Origin: Pedobacter sp. SL55
Lineage (GTDB): Bacteria; Bacteroidota; Bacteroidia; Sphingobacteriales; Sphingobacteriaceae
Assembly (NCBI RefSeq): GCF_026625705.1
Contig: NZ_CP113059.1
Span: 1,426,001-1,490,000, forward strand
DNA length: 64,000 bases
Reading direction: 5' to 3'
Every line of letters begins with the position of its first letter. Within the stretch, counting starts at the first letter, position 1. The translations under genes were made by a program, and so were the position numbers. The notes beneath the pieces are model-generated. The model saw nothing but the letters and a program-made list of their open reading frames with translations. It made no database searches and was not told where the DNA came from. Shown here piece after piece: positions 17,922-26,851 of the stretch.

Positions 17922-18308
17922 TTAACGTTTACTGAATTGGAATTTCTTACGAGCTTTCTTGCGTCCTGGTTTCTTACGCTCAACCATACGCATATCGCGG
18001 GTTACTAACCCTTTAGCACGCAATGCAGATTTCTTATCAGCATCTAACTCAACAATAGCTTTCGCAATCGCTAAACGAACAGCCTCAGCTTGTCCTTTAA
18101 CACCACCACCAGCTACGTTTACGTTTACATCATATCTGCCAGTCAATTCAGAAACTTCGAATGATTGGTTAACAATGTATTGTAAAGGTAGGGTTGGGAA
18201 ATATTCTTTATGATCTTTACCGTTTACGGTAATAGTGCCGTTACCCTCTTTTAAATAGATACGAGCAACTGCTGTTTTTCTTCTACCAGAAGTATTTGTT
18301 GTTGACAT
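17922..18308 (-). CDS. rpsI: 30S ribosomal protein S9
   Basis: 128 residues, normal length. The N-terminal T-S-G-R-R-K-T-A-V-A-R-I-Y-L and the C-terminal K-K-P-G-R-K-K-A-R-K-K-F-Q-F-S-K-R are the known S9 signatures; the basic tail reaches toward the P-site tRNA. It lies 22 nt after rplM and 21 nt before rpsB, consistent with one operon. Confidence 0.98.
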   Translation of the reverse strand: MSTTNTSGRRKTAVARIYLKEGNGTITVNGKDHKEYFPTLPLQYIVNQSFEVSELTGRYDVNVNVAGGGVKGQAEAVRLAIAKAIVELDADKKSALRAKGLVTRDMRMVERKKPGRKKARKKFQFSKR

Positions 18309-18330
18309 TTCTTTTCTCTTTTACTTTTAA

Positions 18331-18774
18331 TTAAAGTTTAATGGTTTTTGGCGATTGCGCAGCGTGAGGATGCTCAGCACCAGCATAAACAAATAAATTA
18401 GTGTATAATTTTTTGCCTAATTTGGTTTTAGGTAACATACCACGCACCGCTTTCTCTACAACACGTCTAGGGTGTTTTTCCAATAACTCTTTCGGAGAAA
18501 TGAAACGTTGACCACCTGGATATCCAGTGTAACGAACATAAGTCTTGTCAGTTAACTTGTTTCCAGTTAACTTAATTTTGTCTGCATTAATAACAATCAC
18601 GTTATCACCGCAGTCTACGTGTGGGGTGTACTCTGGCTTGTTTTTACCTCTAATAATCATCGCGATTTTAGAAGACAAGCGCCCCAAAATCTCTCCTTCA
18701 GCATCAACTACAACCCATTGTTTATTAACGGTTTTAGCATTCGCAGAGACAGTTTTGTAACTTAACGTATTCAC
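18331..18774 (-). CDS. rplM: 50S ribosomal protein L13
   Basis: 147 residues, normal length. Diagnostic parts are V-V-D-A-E-G-E-I-L-G-R-L-S-S, R-G-K-N-K-P-E-Y-T-P-H-V-D-C-G-D and G-M-L-P-K-T-K-L-G. L13 is an early-assembling large-subunit protein. It is the first gene of the operon with rpsI, rpsB and tsf, and a good promoter lies 56 nt upstream. Confidence 0.98.
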   Translation of the reverse strand: MNTLSYKTVSANAKTVNKQWVVVDAEGEILGRLSSKIAMIIRGKNKPEYTPHVDCGDNVIVINADKIKLTGNKLTDKTYVRYTGYPGGQRFISPKELLEKHPRRVVEKAVRGMLPKTKLGKKLYTNLFVYAGAEHPHAAQSPKTIKL

Positions 18775-18829
18775 TTGCTTTTATTTAATTTGTTAAAAAA
18801 TATATAATTCCCCAGTTTTTTAGGGACTG

Positions 18830-18860
18830 CAAAGATACGGAGATTTATTTAATTACCAAA
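18830..18860 (-). promoter_or_regulatory. promoter of the ribosomal operon
   Basis: On the minus strand TTTG (18860-18857), a 19-nt spacer and TATCTTTG (18837-18830) match the Bacteroidota -33/-7 consensus exactly, 56 nt before the rplM start. Confidence 0.85.
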
Positions 18861-19032
18861 TGGTTGGAAGAAAAAAATACCCCAGCGCTTAAAGTGGCTT
18901 TTGTTGCGTGTATTGCAAAGTCCCCTTCAGGGCTTGCTCCGATTTTATATCTGAGGGATTTAGGGGTAAAGCAATAACAATAGTTCTTCGGTTCCGAAAG
19001 TCCCGCTTTCCGTTGCAATCTTTTGCCATGCT

Positions 19033-19059
19033 CGTCATTGCAAGGAACGAAGCAATCTC
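19033..19059. repeat. CGTCATTGC dispersed repeat
   Basis: CGTCATTGCAAGGAACGAAG followed by CAATCTC. Related copies, in either orientation, occur at 31608-31634, 52512-52539, 54624-54696 and 61144-61250, always between genes or in a 5' leader. Confidence 0.7.
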
Positions 19060-19117
19060 AAGCAAAAGTATTTGCACTTCAATCGGGTTTAGAAAGGCGA
19101 AACTTGTGCTATTAACA

Positions 19118-19163
19118 AGCTTTGACAAACCTCTAGCAAGTTGGATAGAGGTTTGTCAAAGCT
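19118..19163. repeat. perfect 18-bp inverted repeat
   Basis: AGCTTTGACAAACCTCTA and its exact reverse complement flank a 10-nt loop. Hairpins with the same GACAAA core are found after sdhB (35466-35505) and, decayed, near 31400-31450. No gene ends right at this copy. Confidence 0.75.
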
Positions 19164-19287
19164 AATACCGCTCAAATTGCCAGCTTATTGCAAATTTATG
19201 CCACCTATGCCACTCCAAATTTGTAATCCTTTCTAACTTATTTTATGCTGTTCGGATTAAATATTCTGGAAGAATGGGGTTCTAAAT

Positions 19288-19827
19288 CTACAAATCATCA
19301 GGTTTAAAACCAATTCGTTTTCTCGGCTGGTTTTCCTTATCAATTAACTTATCTAAATAACTAAAAACAAGCTCTATGTTTTTATCGTGGTTTTGGAGGT
19401 GCTTTTTAATGTCTGCAATTTCTAGCTTGAGTTCCGTATGTTCGCTCAACAAGTTTCTCAACCTTGTAAAAATTCGTACAATCTGTATGTTAACTTGTAT
19501 AGCTTATTGGCTGTTTAAAACACTAGATAGCATTAACACGCCGTGTTCAGTGAAAACATTCGGCAAATAAGTTCTTCCTCCTCTACCAATCTTTGAGGTC
19601 ACAAATTGTGACCTCAAAGATTGCCATTCCGTTTCAGTTAGTTGAAACATAAAATCATCAGGAAATCGCTCAATATTTCTCTTGATTGCTTGATTTAAAA
19701 CTTTGGTTTCCACACCATAAAGTTCTGCCAAATCACTATCTAGCATTACTTTTTGGTTTTGTATCTCGTAAATTTTGTTTACCACAATATCATCAGATAT
19801 GGAGGTGAATAGTTGTTTTGCTTTCAT
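19288..19827 (-). pseudogene. ORF6N domain protein with in-frame stop
   Basis: The first 107 codons encode an ORF6N (KilA-N related) DNA-binding domain: I-Y-E-I-Q-N-Q-K-V-M-L-D-S-D-L-A-E-L-Y-G, then R-F-P-D-D-F-M-F-Q-L-T and F-T-E-H-G-V-L-M-L-S-S-V-L-N-S. A TAA at 19504-19506 interrupts it. The same frame then continues for 72 codons with A-I-Q-V-N-I-Q-I-V-R-I-F-T-R-L-R and a helical tail ending K-R-I-G-F-K-P-D-D-L, the normal C-terminus of the family. A single substitution (probably AAA to TAA) explains the break. Such genes come from phages and mobile elements; the cellular role is unclear. Confidence 0.8.
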
Positions 19828-19919
19828 AGGTAACCAAATATAACGAATATCCGTAAGCTAGTTTGCTCTTCAAACAAAAATCCATAACTTGTGCATACCT
19901 AACTAATTTATAAGCCTAG

Positions 19920-21653
19920 ATGCAAATCAAAAAACAAAGCAAACATTATGATGCGATAATTGTAGGTTCGGGAGCTGGTGGTGGTATGGCAGCTTATACG
20001 CTTGCCAAAGCCGGACTAAAAGTATGTCTTTTAGAAGCTGGAGCCATGTACGATCCGCAAAAGAACATTACACAGCTAAAAAATCCTTGGGAATCGCCAC
20101 GTAGAGGTGCAAGCACCAAATTTCGCCCATTTGGCGATTTTGACGCCTGTTACTACGGCTGGGATGTAGAGGGAGAACCCTACACTAAAGCTCCAGGAAC
20201 CGAATGGGACTGGTGGCGTGCCCGCATGTTGGGCGGTAGAACAAACCACTGGGGGCGCATTTCCTTACGTTTCGGCCCTAAAGATTTTAAGCGAAAAGAC
20301 ATTGACGGTTTAGGCGAGAACTGGCCAATCGGTTATGACGATATCAAACCTTTTTACGACAGAGTAGATAAGCTGATTGGTATTTTCGGCACCAACGAAG
20401 GGTTGGAAGACCATCCCGATGGTTTTTTCTTGAAACCTCCAAAACCACGTTTGCACGAGCTTTTCATCCAAAAAGGCGCAGCAGTTTCTGGCGTAAAGGT
20501 AATTCCTTCTAGGTTATCTATCCTTACTCAAAAATTGAATGACGATAGAGGTGTTTGCTTTTTCTGCGGACAATGCAACAGAAACTGTAGCATGGCGAAG
20601 GCCGATTTTTCATCCACCAATGTGTTGATTTATCCCGCTATAGAAACGGGCAACGTAGATGTAATCCCTAATGCCATGGCGAGAGAAGTGTTGACTAACG
20701 CAGAAGGTTTAGCTACAGGTGTTTCTTATATCAACAAAGATGATATGATGGAGTATCAAGTAACTGGGCGTACAGTAATTTTAGCGGCTAGTGCTTGCGA
20801 ATCTTCTCGTTTGTTATTGAATTCGAAATCTAAACGTCATCCAAACGGCTTGGCAAATAGCAGTGATGTGGTTGGTCGTTACCTGCACGATTCTACCGGA
20901 GCAGCAATGGGCGGCGTACTTCCTCAGTTATTTGATAGAAAGCGTTATAACGAAGATGGTGTAGGTGGTATGCACATTTACTCGCCATGGTGGTTAGACA
21001 ATAAAAAGCTAGATTTCCCTCGTGGTTACCATATTGAATATTGGGGAGGAATGAGCCAACCTGCTTATGGATTTGGCGGTGGCATAGAAGGCATGAACGG
21101 TAAATTTGCAGTTCGCGGGCAACAAAAAGAAGCAGGTGGTTATGGTAAATCTTTAAAAGAAGATTATCGTTATTTCTACGGCGCAAGCGTGGGCATGGCT
21201 GGCCGTGGCGAGGCAATTCCATTGTACGATAACCGCTGTGAAATCGATCCTAACGTAGTTGATAAATTTGGTATTCCTGTTTTAAAATTCGATGTAAAAT
21301 GGAGCGACCATGAAATTTTACAAGCCAAGCACATGAAAGAGACTTTCGACGAAATGATGCACAATATGGGCGCTATTGTAACTTGGGGCGGCGATTACAA
21401 TAAAGAGAACAACTACGGTTTAGAATCTCCAGGAAAAATCATTCATGAGGCAGGCACCGCTCGTATGGGTAGCAATCCTAAAACATCTGCTTTAAATAAA
21501 TACAACCAAGCACACGACTGTAAAAACTTGTTTGTGGTAGACGGTGCAGCCTTCACTTCGCAAGCAGATAAAAATATTACGTGGACTATTTTAGCGCTTT
21601 CAATGAGAGCGAGTGAATACATCATTTCTGAAATGAAAAAACAAAACTTATAA
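19920..21653 (+). CDS. GMC family oxidoreductase
   Basis: 577 residues. An ADP-binding Rossmann motif G-S-G-A-G-G-G-M-A-A (about 17-26) and L-L-E-A-G bind FAD; M-L-G-G-R-T-N-H-W-G-R is the GMC signature; the C-terminal H-E-A-G-T-A-R-M-G-S and V-D-G-A-A-F-T-S motifs are those of the glucose-methanol-choline family. A Cys cluster C-F-F-C-G-Q-C-N-R-N-C (about 217-227) is typical of the subgroup paired with a small subunit. The gene for that subunit starts 3 nt after the stop, so the two are an operon. It probably oxidises a sugar or polyol in or at the periplasm; the substrate is not readable. Confidence 0.9.
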   Translation: MQIKKQSKHYDAIIVGSGAGGGMAAYTLAKAGLKVCLLEAGAMYDPQKNITQLKNPWESPRRGASTKFRPFGDFDACYYGWDVEGEPYTKAPGTEWDWWRARMLGGRTNHWGRISLRFGPKDFKRKDIDGLGENWPIGYDDIKPFYDRVDKLIGIFGTNEGLEDHPDGFFLKPPKPRLHELFIQKGAAVSGVKVIPSRLSILTQKLNDDRGVCFFCGQCNRNCSMAKADFSSTNVLIYPAIETGNVDVIPNAMAREVLTNAEGLATGVSYINKDDMMEYQVTGRTVILAASACESSRLLLNSKSKRHPNGLANSSDVVGRYLHDSTGAAMGGVLPQLFDRKRYNEDGVGGMHIYSPWWLDNKKLDFPRGYHIEYWGGMSQPAYGFGGGIEGMNGKFAVRGQQKEAGGYGKSLKEDYRYFYGASVGMAGRGEAIPLYDNRCEIDPNVVDKFGIPVLKFDVKWSDHEILQAKHMKETFDEMMHNMGAIVTWGGDYNKENNYGLESPGKIIHEAGTARMGSNPKTSALNKYNQAHDCKNLFVVDGAAFTSQADKNITWTILALSMRASEYIISEMKKQNL

Positions 21654-21656
21654 GCC

Positions 21657-22319
21657 ATGAACAGAAGAGAAACCTTAAAAATGTTAGGCGTTGGCGCCAT
21701 TTCTGCCACAGCCTTAGTCAGTGGCTGTAAACCTGGCGAAGAGAAAAAGGAAGTGGCCGCTGGCGATCCGGAATTTACCTACGACCGTGCCAAAGAAGAA
21801 ATTGCCAGAGAAAAAGAACTATTAGCGCAGCCTAACTTTTTCAGCAAGGAAGAAATGGCTACCATTACCATCCTATCGGATATTATCATCCCTAAAGATG
21901 AAATTAGTGGAAGCGCTTCTGATGCGAAAGTTCCAGATTTTATTGAGTTTATTGTGAAGGATATGCCACAACATCAAATTCCAATGCGGGGTGGTTTGCG
22001 TTGGGTTGATATGCAATGCTTAAATCGCTTTGGCAAACCTTTTAGAGAATGCAGCGATAAGCAGCAAATTGAGTTGGTAGATTTAATTGCCTACCCAAAT
22101 AAGGCACCAAAAGAAATGAGCCAAGGTGTGGCTTTTTTTAATCGCTTGCGCAATTTAGTAGCTTCTGGTTTTTACACTTCAGAAATTGGCGTAGCTGATA
22201 TTGGTTATGCTGGTAATGCACCAAACCAATGGAATGGTGTGCCAGATGATGTATTAAAGCAATATAAATTGGCTTACACCGAAAAGCAGCTGAAAGAATG
22301 CGTAAATTTTGACAGCTAA
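21657..22319 (+). CDS. gluconate 2-dehydrogenase subunit 3-like protein
   Basis: 220 residues. The N-terminus M-N-R-R-E-T-L-K-M-L has a twin-arginine pattern, followed by a hydrophobic stretch and the lipobox-like L-V-S-G-C. The body has A-T-I-T-I-L-S-D-I-I-I-P-K-D, the mark of the gluconate 2-dehydrogenase subunit 3 family, which acts as the small chaperone-like partner of GMC dehydrogenases. The Tat signal would allow export of the folded pair. It directly follows the GMC gene. Confidence 0.88.
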   Translation: MNRRETLKMLGVGAISATALVSGCKPGEEKKEVAAGDPEFTYDRAKEEIAREKELLAQPNFFSKEEMATITILSDIIIPKDEISGSASDAKVPDFIEFIVKDMPQHQIPMRGGLRWVDMQCLNRFGKPFRECSDKQQIELVDLIAYPNKAPKEMSQGVAFFNRLRNLVASGFYTSEIGVADIGYAGNAPNQWNGVPDDVLKQYKLAYTEKQLKECVNFDS

Positions 22320-22327
22320 CGTTAAAT

Positions 22328-22367
22328 ATGGTGGTCGCAAATCATTTTTAGCATTTACGACCACCAT
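22328..22367. terminator. bidirectional terminator
   Basis: ATGGTGGTCG and CGACCACCAT form a perfect 10-bp stem around a 20-nt loop between two convergent genes. The T run is weak. Confidence 0.6.
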
Positions 22368-22397
22368 ACTGTTTACGAAATATCAAATGGAAAAGCC

Positions 22398-23414
22398 TTA
22401 GCTTTCTAAAATCTCCAGTTGAGCAATAATATCTTCTTCTGTTATTGGATAAGGTTGATCATTGATGATAGCTTGATAGACCAATTCGAAAATTTCGCCG
22501 TAGTTACCTTGCGGGGATTTAAGAGTTGTAATGTCTCTTCCACCATCCGCGTTCACTAACGTTAATTTTCCGGCATCTTCAGCTACCTCAATTCCATAGC
22601 CTTCGTCAGATGGTTTCATTCCTTTTAACAACTGGCTTTCCTGTACATCGCCGTGGTTTTTAGAGAAAGCACCTAAGGAGCCGTTCACTACAAATGCGGG
22701 AGGAATATCTGCCGCCAACAAAGTAGCAGTTAAGTACACATTCAACTGGTTTGCATAGGCTAAATGGATAAAGAAATAATCATCTACCTTGCTGCCTTCT
22801 CTGTTATTGGCGAGCACTTTGTAAAACCTATCTGGCTTACCGAATAAAGCAACAGCCTGATCAATTAAATGAGGTCCTAAATCATAAGACAATCCACTTG
22901 CTTCGAAGCTTGGATCTTCTTTAAAGCCTTTCGGGCCAATTTCATTTCTATACCTGTCAAAACGGAAGTGAACTTCGGTCAACTTCCCTAGTTTACCACT
23001 TTCTATAATTTCTTTTGCGATTTTAAAACCACTATCAAATCTTCTGTTTTGATAAACCAAAGCTTTTTTACCTACTTCTTTTGCTAAGGCAAATAACTCT
23101 TTAGCCTGTGCAACGGTGGCTGTAAAGGGTTTATCTACCAAGATATGTTTGCCTGCCAACAAACATTTTTTTGCATAATCGTAGTGCGTATAGTTTGGTG
23201 TATTGATGATAACGAGGTCGATATTTTCATCAGCAATTAATTCGTCGATGGTATCGTAACTAATTACATCTGGATAATCCTGAGCAGCTTGTTTCTTGCT
23301 TCGCTCTGTAACTGCTACAAAATTAAATCCATCGTTTAAATGAACAAAAGGCGCATGAAACACCTTTCCTGACATGCCATAGGCCATTAAGCCCACATTT
23401 ATTTTCGAACTCAT
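22398..23414 (-). CDS. Gfo/Idh/MocA family oxidoreductase
   Basis: 338 residues. The N-terminal Rossmann half begins I-N-V-G-L-M-A-Y-G-M-S-G-K-V-F-H-A-P-F; the motif H-I-L-V-D-K-P-F-T (about 88-97, E/D-K-P) positions the catalytic lysine, and Y-D-L-G-P-H-L-I-D-Q-A (about 175-185) is the C-terminal signature with the active-site His. These enzymes use NAD(P) to oxidise or reduce sugars, inositols or their derivatives. The A-Y-G-M-S-G-K-V-F-H start is of the YdgJ or scyllo-inositol dehydrogenase type. Its 5' end lies about 120 nt from the divergent gene at 23533. Confidence 0.92.
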   Translation of the reverse strand: MSSKINVGLMAYGMSGKVFHAPFVHLNDGFNFVAVTERSKKQAAQDYPDVISYDTIDELIADENIDLVIINTPNYTHYDYAKKCLLAGKHILVDKPFTATVAQAKELFALAKEVGKKALVYQNRRFDSGFKIAKEIIESGKLGKLTEVHFRFDRYRNEIGPKGFKEDPSFEASGLSYDLGPHLIDQAVALFGKPDRFYKVLANNREGSKVDDYFFIHLAYANQLNVYLTATLLAADIPPAFVVNGSLGAFSKNHGDVQESQLLKGMKPSDEGYGIEVAEDAGKLTLVNADGGRDITTLKSPQGNYGEIFELVYQAIINDQPYPITEEDIIAQLEILES

Positions 23415-23532
23415 ACCTGCAAAACTAGAAATTTAACAATGATATCAAAGGCACAACAAGCACCCGATAAATTGATGACTTTTATTTTACTCAATATGCA
23501 ACTTTCTCTATTTAATTCTTGTCTATTGTAAT

Positions 23533-24837
23533 ATGAAGAAAAGAATTTTACTCGTATTAGTTCTATTAGTGTTTGGCAAAACCCTCTCCGCTCAAAAACA
23601 AACAACGATACATACCGAAGACATCGATAACTTCTGGACAGCTTATGATGCAATCCAAAAAACGAATGATTTATCAAAAAAGATCGAAATCATCAATTCG
23701 CAATACATCAATAAAGGCAGCAAAGGGCTGAAAGCTTTTATGGTTGCCAGACAATATAACGATACCCTTTGGGTTGAACTTATCAACAAGCTTCCTAAAT
23801 TTTGGAACTCTATTAGACCCAACACACTGGCAATAAAAAATAAAACAGCTGAATTAGAAAATGGAGTTAAAAAATTAAAAGCAATTTACCCTAATTTAAA
23901 ACCCGCAGAAATATACTTTACCATTGGTGGATTACGCTCTGGCGGAACGGTAAAAGATAATTTGGTGCTTGTGGGAGCCGAAATTGCAACAGGAAACGCC
24001 AATACAGATGTTTCTGAATTTGATAACGACTGGTTTAAAAATGTATTTAAAGAGCAATCGTTAGACAACATTGTCTACTTAAATATCCATGAATATATCC
24101 ACACCCAGCAAAATCCTAATGGCTCTAGTTTATTGGGGCAAGTTATAAGAGAAGGTTCGTGTGATTTTATTGCCGAATTAGCTTTACAAAAACCAATTAA
24201 AACCAAATACATGAACTATGGTTCGGCTAATGCCGCCATCGTCAAAGATCGTTTTAAAAAGGAACTTTTCTCTGATAGTTTCGAAAATTGGCTTTACAAT
24301 GGAAGGCAAAGGCCAGAAGATGCGGATTTAGGTTACTATGCGGGTTACAAAATTTGCAAGGCTTATTATCAACAGGCTAAAAACAAAAAACAAGCTATTA
24401 AGGATATCATTGAATTAGATTTTGGTAGCGATAGTGCTGTGGAACTTTTCTTAGAAAAATCTGGCTTTTATCCTGATAAGCTAGACAAAAAAGCAATTAA
24501 AGAAGCTTACGAAAAACTACAGCCTACCATTGTTAGTTTAGCGCCATTTAGTAACGGAGATCAAAACGTAGATGCTAATGCAAAAGATTTAAAGATTGTT
24601 TTTTCAAAACCAATGGTGCCAAATAGATATTCCATCAGTCTTCCAAAAAATAGTGGTGTTTCTTTCCCGCTTAAAAGTGTAAAAGGTTTTGAAGACGATG
24701 GGAAAACTTTGGTATTAGAGCTTGTGTTAAAACCTCAGCAAGCCTATGAGTTTATCATTACTAACAAAACCTTTAAATCAAAAGATGGCTACGCTCTAAA
24801 GGATGAAGAATACCTAATTAAGTTTAAAACAAAGTAA
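23533..24837 (+). CDS. putative exported metalloprotease (HExxH) with Ig-like domain
   Basis: 434 residues with a signal peptide (M-K-K-R-I-L-L-V-L-V-L-L-V-F-G, cleaved near S-A-Q). A zinc-peptidase-like H-E-Y-I-H motif occurs at about residues 186-190 and a downstream acidic residue in E-G-S-C-D-F-I-A-E-L-A may be the third ligand, as in DUF2268-type predicted zincins. The last 100 residues (L-K-I-V-F-S-K-P-M, then Y-E-F-I-I-T and D-E-E-Y-L-I-K-F) resemble a bacterial Ig-like domain. Family assignment is moderate; enzyme activity is untested. Confidence 0.72.
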   Translation: MKKRILLVLVLLVFGKTLSAQKQTTIHTEDIDNFWTAYDAIQKTNDLSKKIEIINSQYINKGSKGLKAFMVARQYNDTLWVELINKLPKFWNSIRPNTLAIKNKTAELENGVKKLKAIYPNLKPAEIYFTIGGLRSGGTVKDNLVLVGAEIATGNANTDVSEFDNDWFKNVFKEQSLDNIVYLNIHEYIHTQQNPNGSSLLGQVIREGSCDFIAELALQKPIKTKYMNYGSANAAIVKDRFKKELFSDSFENWLYNGRQRPEDADLGYYAGYKICKAYYQQAKNKKQAIKDIIELDFGSDSAVELFLEKSGFYPDKLDKKAIKEAYEKLQPTIVSLAPFSNGDQNVDANAKDLKIVFSKPMVPNRYSISLPKNSGVSFPLKSVKGFEDDGKTLVLELVLKPQQAYEFIITNKTFKSKDGYALKDEEYLIKFKTK

Positions 24838-24873
24838 AAATCCAGTTTTTAGTGATGTGAAAATCAATAAGCT

Positions 24874-24881
24874 TATATTTG
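24874..24881 (+). promoter_or_regulatory. -7 box 4 nt before a start codon
   Basis: TATATTTG ends 4 nt before the ATG at 24886, so the transcript is probably leaderless. No clear TTTG lies at the usual -33 distance. Confidence 0.6.
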
Positions 24882-24885
24882 CAGC

Positions 24886-25230
24886 ATGACTCCAGCAGAA
24901 ATCAATATCAAATGGAAAGAGCTGCAAGAAAAAATAGCAAAAGACTTTGATTCAGAAACTCCTGATTTAAAAGTGGTATTGTTTTTAATTGGCGTACAAG
25001 AGTTAGGTAAAGGGCCAGGAAAGTTCAGCAAAAGACAAAAGGAAGAGCTAATGCATATTGCTACTTGTCGTTTGTTAAGCGAAATGGGGTTTTACGAACT
25101 GGAAGCGTTAGACCAAGATGGTTGGCCACACTGGAAATTGGTAAAGCCTATTCCGGCTTATGCAGGCCTCGAGCAAGAAATGCTTTTAAGATCTTTGGCC
25201 ATCAGTTATTTTGCAGACATCTACGAATAA
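24886..25230 (+). CDS. conserved small cytoplasmic protein
   Basis: 114 residues, no signal peptide or membrane segment. A helical protein with V-V-L-F-L-I-G-V-Q-E-L-G-K-G near residue 35, K-F-S-K-R-Q-K-E-E-L-M-H-I-A-T-C-R-L-L and W-P-H-W-K-L-V-K-P-I-P. I recognise its general look from Bacteroidota genomes but cannot name a function. Its promoter is nearly adjacent to the ATG. A strong terminator follows. Confidence 0.75.
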   Translation: MTPAEINIKWKELQEKIAKDFDSETPDLKVVLFLIGVQELGKGPGKFSKRQKEELMHIATCRLLSEMGFYELEALDQDGWPHWKLVKPIPAYAGLEQEMLLRSLAISYFADIYE

Positions 25231-25266
25231 AAAAAGTCTCCCGATTTTACATTGGGAGACTTTTTC
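25231..25266. terminator. bidirectional terminator
   Basis: AAAAAGTCTCCC and GGGAGACTTTTT form a perfect 12-bp stem with a loop of about 11 nt, between the convergent genes ending at 25230 and 25288. Confidence 0.9.
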
Positions 25267-25287
25267 ATTTTCTATGATAATTTGAGA

Positions 25288-25968
25288 TTACCCTGCTTTC
25301 TCAGCAGCTTCTTTTTTCAATTGCTCGTTAGCTACAATTACAATCTCTACTCTACGGTTTGCAGCACGGCCAGCGTCTGTAGAGTTATCAGCAATTGGTT
25401 CGTTAAAACCTTTACCTTCTGTAACTAAACGTGATGCCGGTACACCTTGAGATACTGCGTAAGTTTTAACAGCAGCAGCTCTTTTTTCAGAAACAGATTG
25501 GTTTACTGCAGCAGTACCTACGTTATCAGTATGGCCAATAACTTTTACATCAGTTCCTGGATATTGATTTAAAGAAGCAGCTAAAGATTGGATATTTGTC
25601 TTAGCAGCATCTTTCAATTCAGTTTTGTTAAAATCGAAAAGGATACCACTATCAAATCTCACAATGATACCTTCGCCTTCGCGAATTACCTCAGCACCTG
25701 GGATAGCTTGCTTAATCTCAGCCGCTTGCTTATCCATTCTTTTACCAATGAAACCACCAGCAGTACCACCCACTGCGGCACCAATTACAGCGCCAACGGC
25801 AGTATTACCTGCTTTTTTACCAATTAAGGCACCAATTACACCGCCTGCAGCAGCACCAATACCTGCACCTTTTTGAGTATTGTTTAAGCTATCGCAGCTC
25901 TGAAAAATCATTGCACCTACCGATAAAGCTATAGCGACAGTTGCTGTCTTAAATTTTGTAGTCATCAT
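25288..25968 (-). CDS. OmpA family lipoprotein with glycine-zipper region
   Basis: 226 residues from the ATG at 25968; the upstream extension to 26043 lacks support. A lipobox (M-I-F-Q-S-C) leads to a glycine-zipper membrane segment (G-A-G-I-G-A-A-A-G-G-V-I-G-A-L-I-G, about 40-80). A C-terminal OmpA domain (about 105-215) carries F-D-F-N-K-T-E-L, V-I-G-H-T-D-N-V-G and N-R-R-V-E-I-V-I, the peptidoglycan-binding signature. It resembles E. coli YiaD and probably tethers the outer membrane to the cell wall. Confidence 0.93.
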   Translation of the reverse strand: MMTTKFKTATVAIALSVGAMIFQSCDSLNNTQKGAGIGAAAGGVIGALIGKKAGNTAVGAVIGAAVGGTAGGFIGKRMDKQAAEIKQAIPGAEVIREGEGIIVRFDSGILFDFNKTELKDAAKTNIQSLAASLNQYPGTDVKVIGHTDNVGTAAVNQSVSEKRAAAVKTYAVSQGVPASRLVTEGKGFNEPIADNSTDAGRAANRRVEIVIVANEQLKKEAAEKAG

Positions 25969-26151
25969 TTTCTTATTTCGTTTATTATATAATATTGATA
26001 AATGTGTATTCAAAGGTAATGCCAATTTTACATAACTGCACAAAATATTCTAAATACGAATAAAACAATTAGGTCAAAGGCAGTACTATTTGGTATACCC
26101 AGTATTTAATTTCCTCGATTTGAGCAAATAATTGACCATAATTATATACAA

Positions 26152-26847
26152 TTACTCAGAAAAGTATGCCTCTAGCTCTTTTAGCGAATTTTCATCGGTG
26201 TAAAAATCCTTAATTACTTTACCTTTTTCTAAAAGGATAATTCTATTGCAAACATCGGTAACATGGTTTAAATCGTGGCTAGAAATAAAAGTAGTTAGCC
26301 TTTGTGTGGTACTTAGCGTTTTTACCAATGTTTTTAACCTAATTTGTGTAGTGGGGTCTAAGTTGGCAAAAGGCTCATCTAAAATCAGCAGTTCTGGCTT
26401 TTGCATCAGCGCTGCTGCAATACCCACTTTGTTTTGGTTCCCTTTAGAAAAATCGCGAATGTACTTGCCTCTGTTTAATATTTCTCCATTAAAAAACTCC
26501 TCGTACTGGCGCAAATAATCGCTTACGTGGGCTACACTTAAACCATGCAAACTACCAATAAAGGTAAAATACTCTTCGGGGGTTAAATAGTCTATTAGAA
26601 AACCTTCATCTAGGTAAGAGGCGGTGTAATCTTTCCATTGCGAGCTATTGGCTACATTGGTGTCTTTTGATAAAATCTCTCCGCCATCTGGACGAATCAA
26701 GTCCAACAGCATTCTGAAAAAAGTAGTTTTTCCGGCACCGTTATTTCCAACTAGGCCAACGGTTTCGCCAGCTCTAATAGTTAAACGCTCTATATCTACT
26801 ACGGTACGGCCAGCGTAACCTTTTATTAAGTTCTTAACTTCTATCAT
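26152..26847 (-). CDS. ABC transporter ATP-binding protein
   Basis: 231 residues. Walker A G-N-N-G-A-G-K-T-T (about 36-44), signature region F-S-K-G-N-Q-N-K-V-G-I, Walker B E-L-L-I-L-D-E-P-F and an H-loop His in S-S-H-D-L. The signature is of the S-K-G-x-x-x-K form seen in exporters of the ABC-2 kind. It lies 4 nt after the DUF5687 membrane gene and probably powers it. The cargo is unknown. Confidence 0.93.
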   Translation of the reverse strand: MIEVKNLIKGYAGRTVVDIERLTIRAGETVGLVGNNGAGKTTFFRMLLDLIRPDGGEILSKDTNVANSSQWKDYTASYLDEGFLIDYLTPEEYFTFIGSLHGLSVAHVSDYLRQYEEFFNGEILNRGKYIRDFSKGNQNKVGIAAALMQKPELLILDEPFANLDPTTQIRLKTLVKTLSTTQRLTTFISSHDLNHVTDVCNRIILLEKGKVIKDFYTDENSLKELEAYFSE

Positions 26848-26851
26848 AGTC

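Larger units (their letters stand above)
18775..19287. other. intergenic region with promoter and dispersed repeats
   Basis: This 513-base gap carries the rplM promoter (18830-18860), a copy of the CGTCATTGC repeat (19033-19059) and a perfect 18-bp inverted repeat (19118-19163). I see no gene in it. Confidence 0.6.

Noticed and set aside
8805..19506. TAA read as a sense codon (alternative genetic code)
   Set aside because: TAA ends many intact genes here, for example rarA and sdhC, and only two genes contain one in frame; isolated mutations or errors are simpler.
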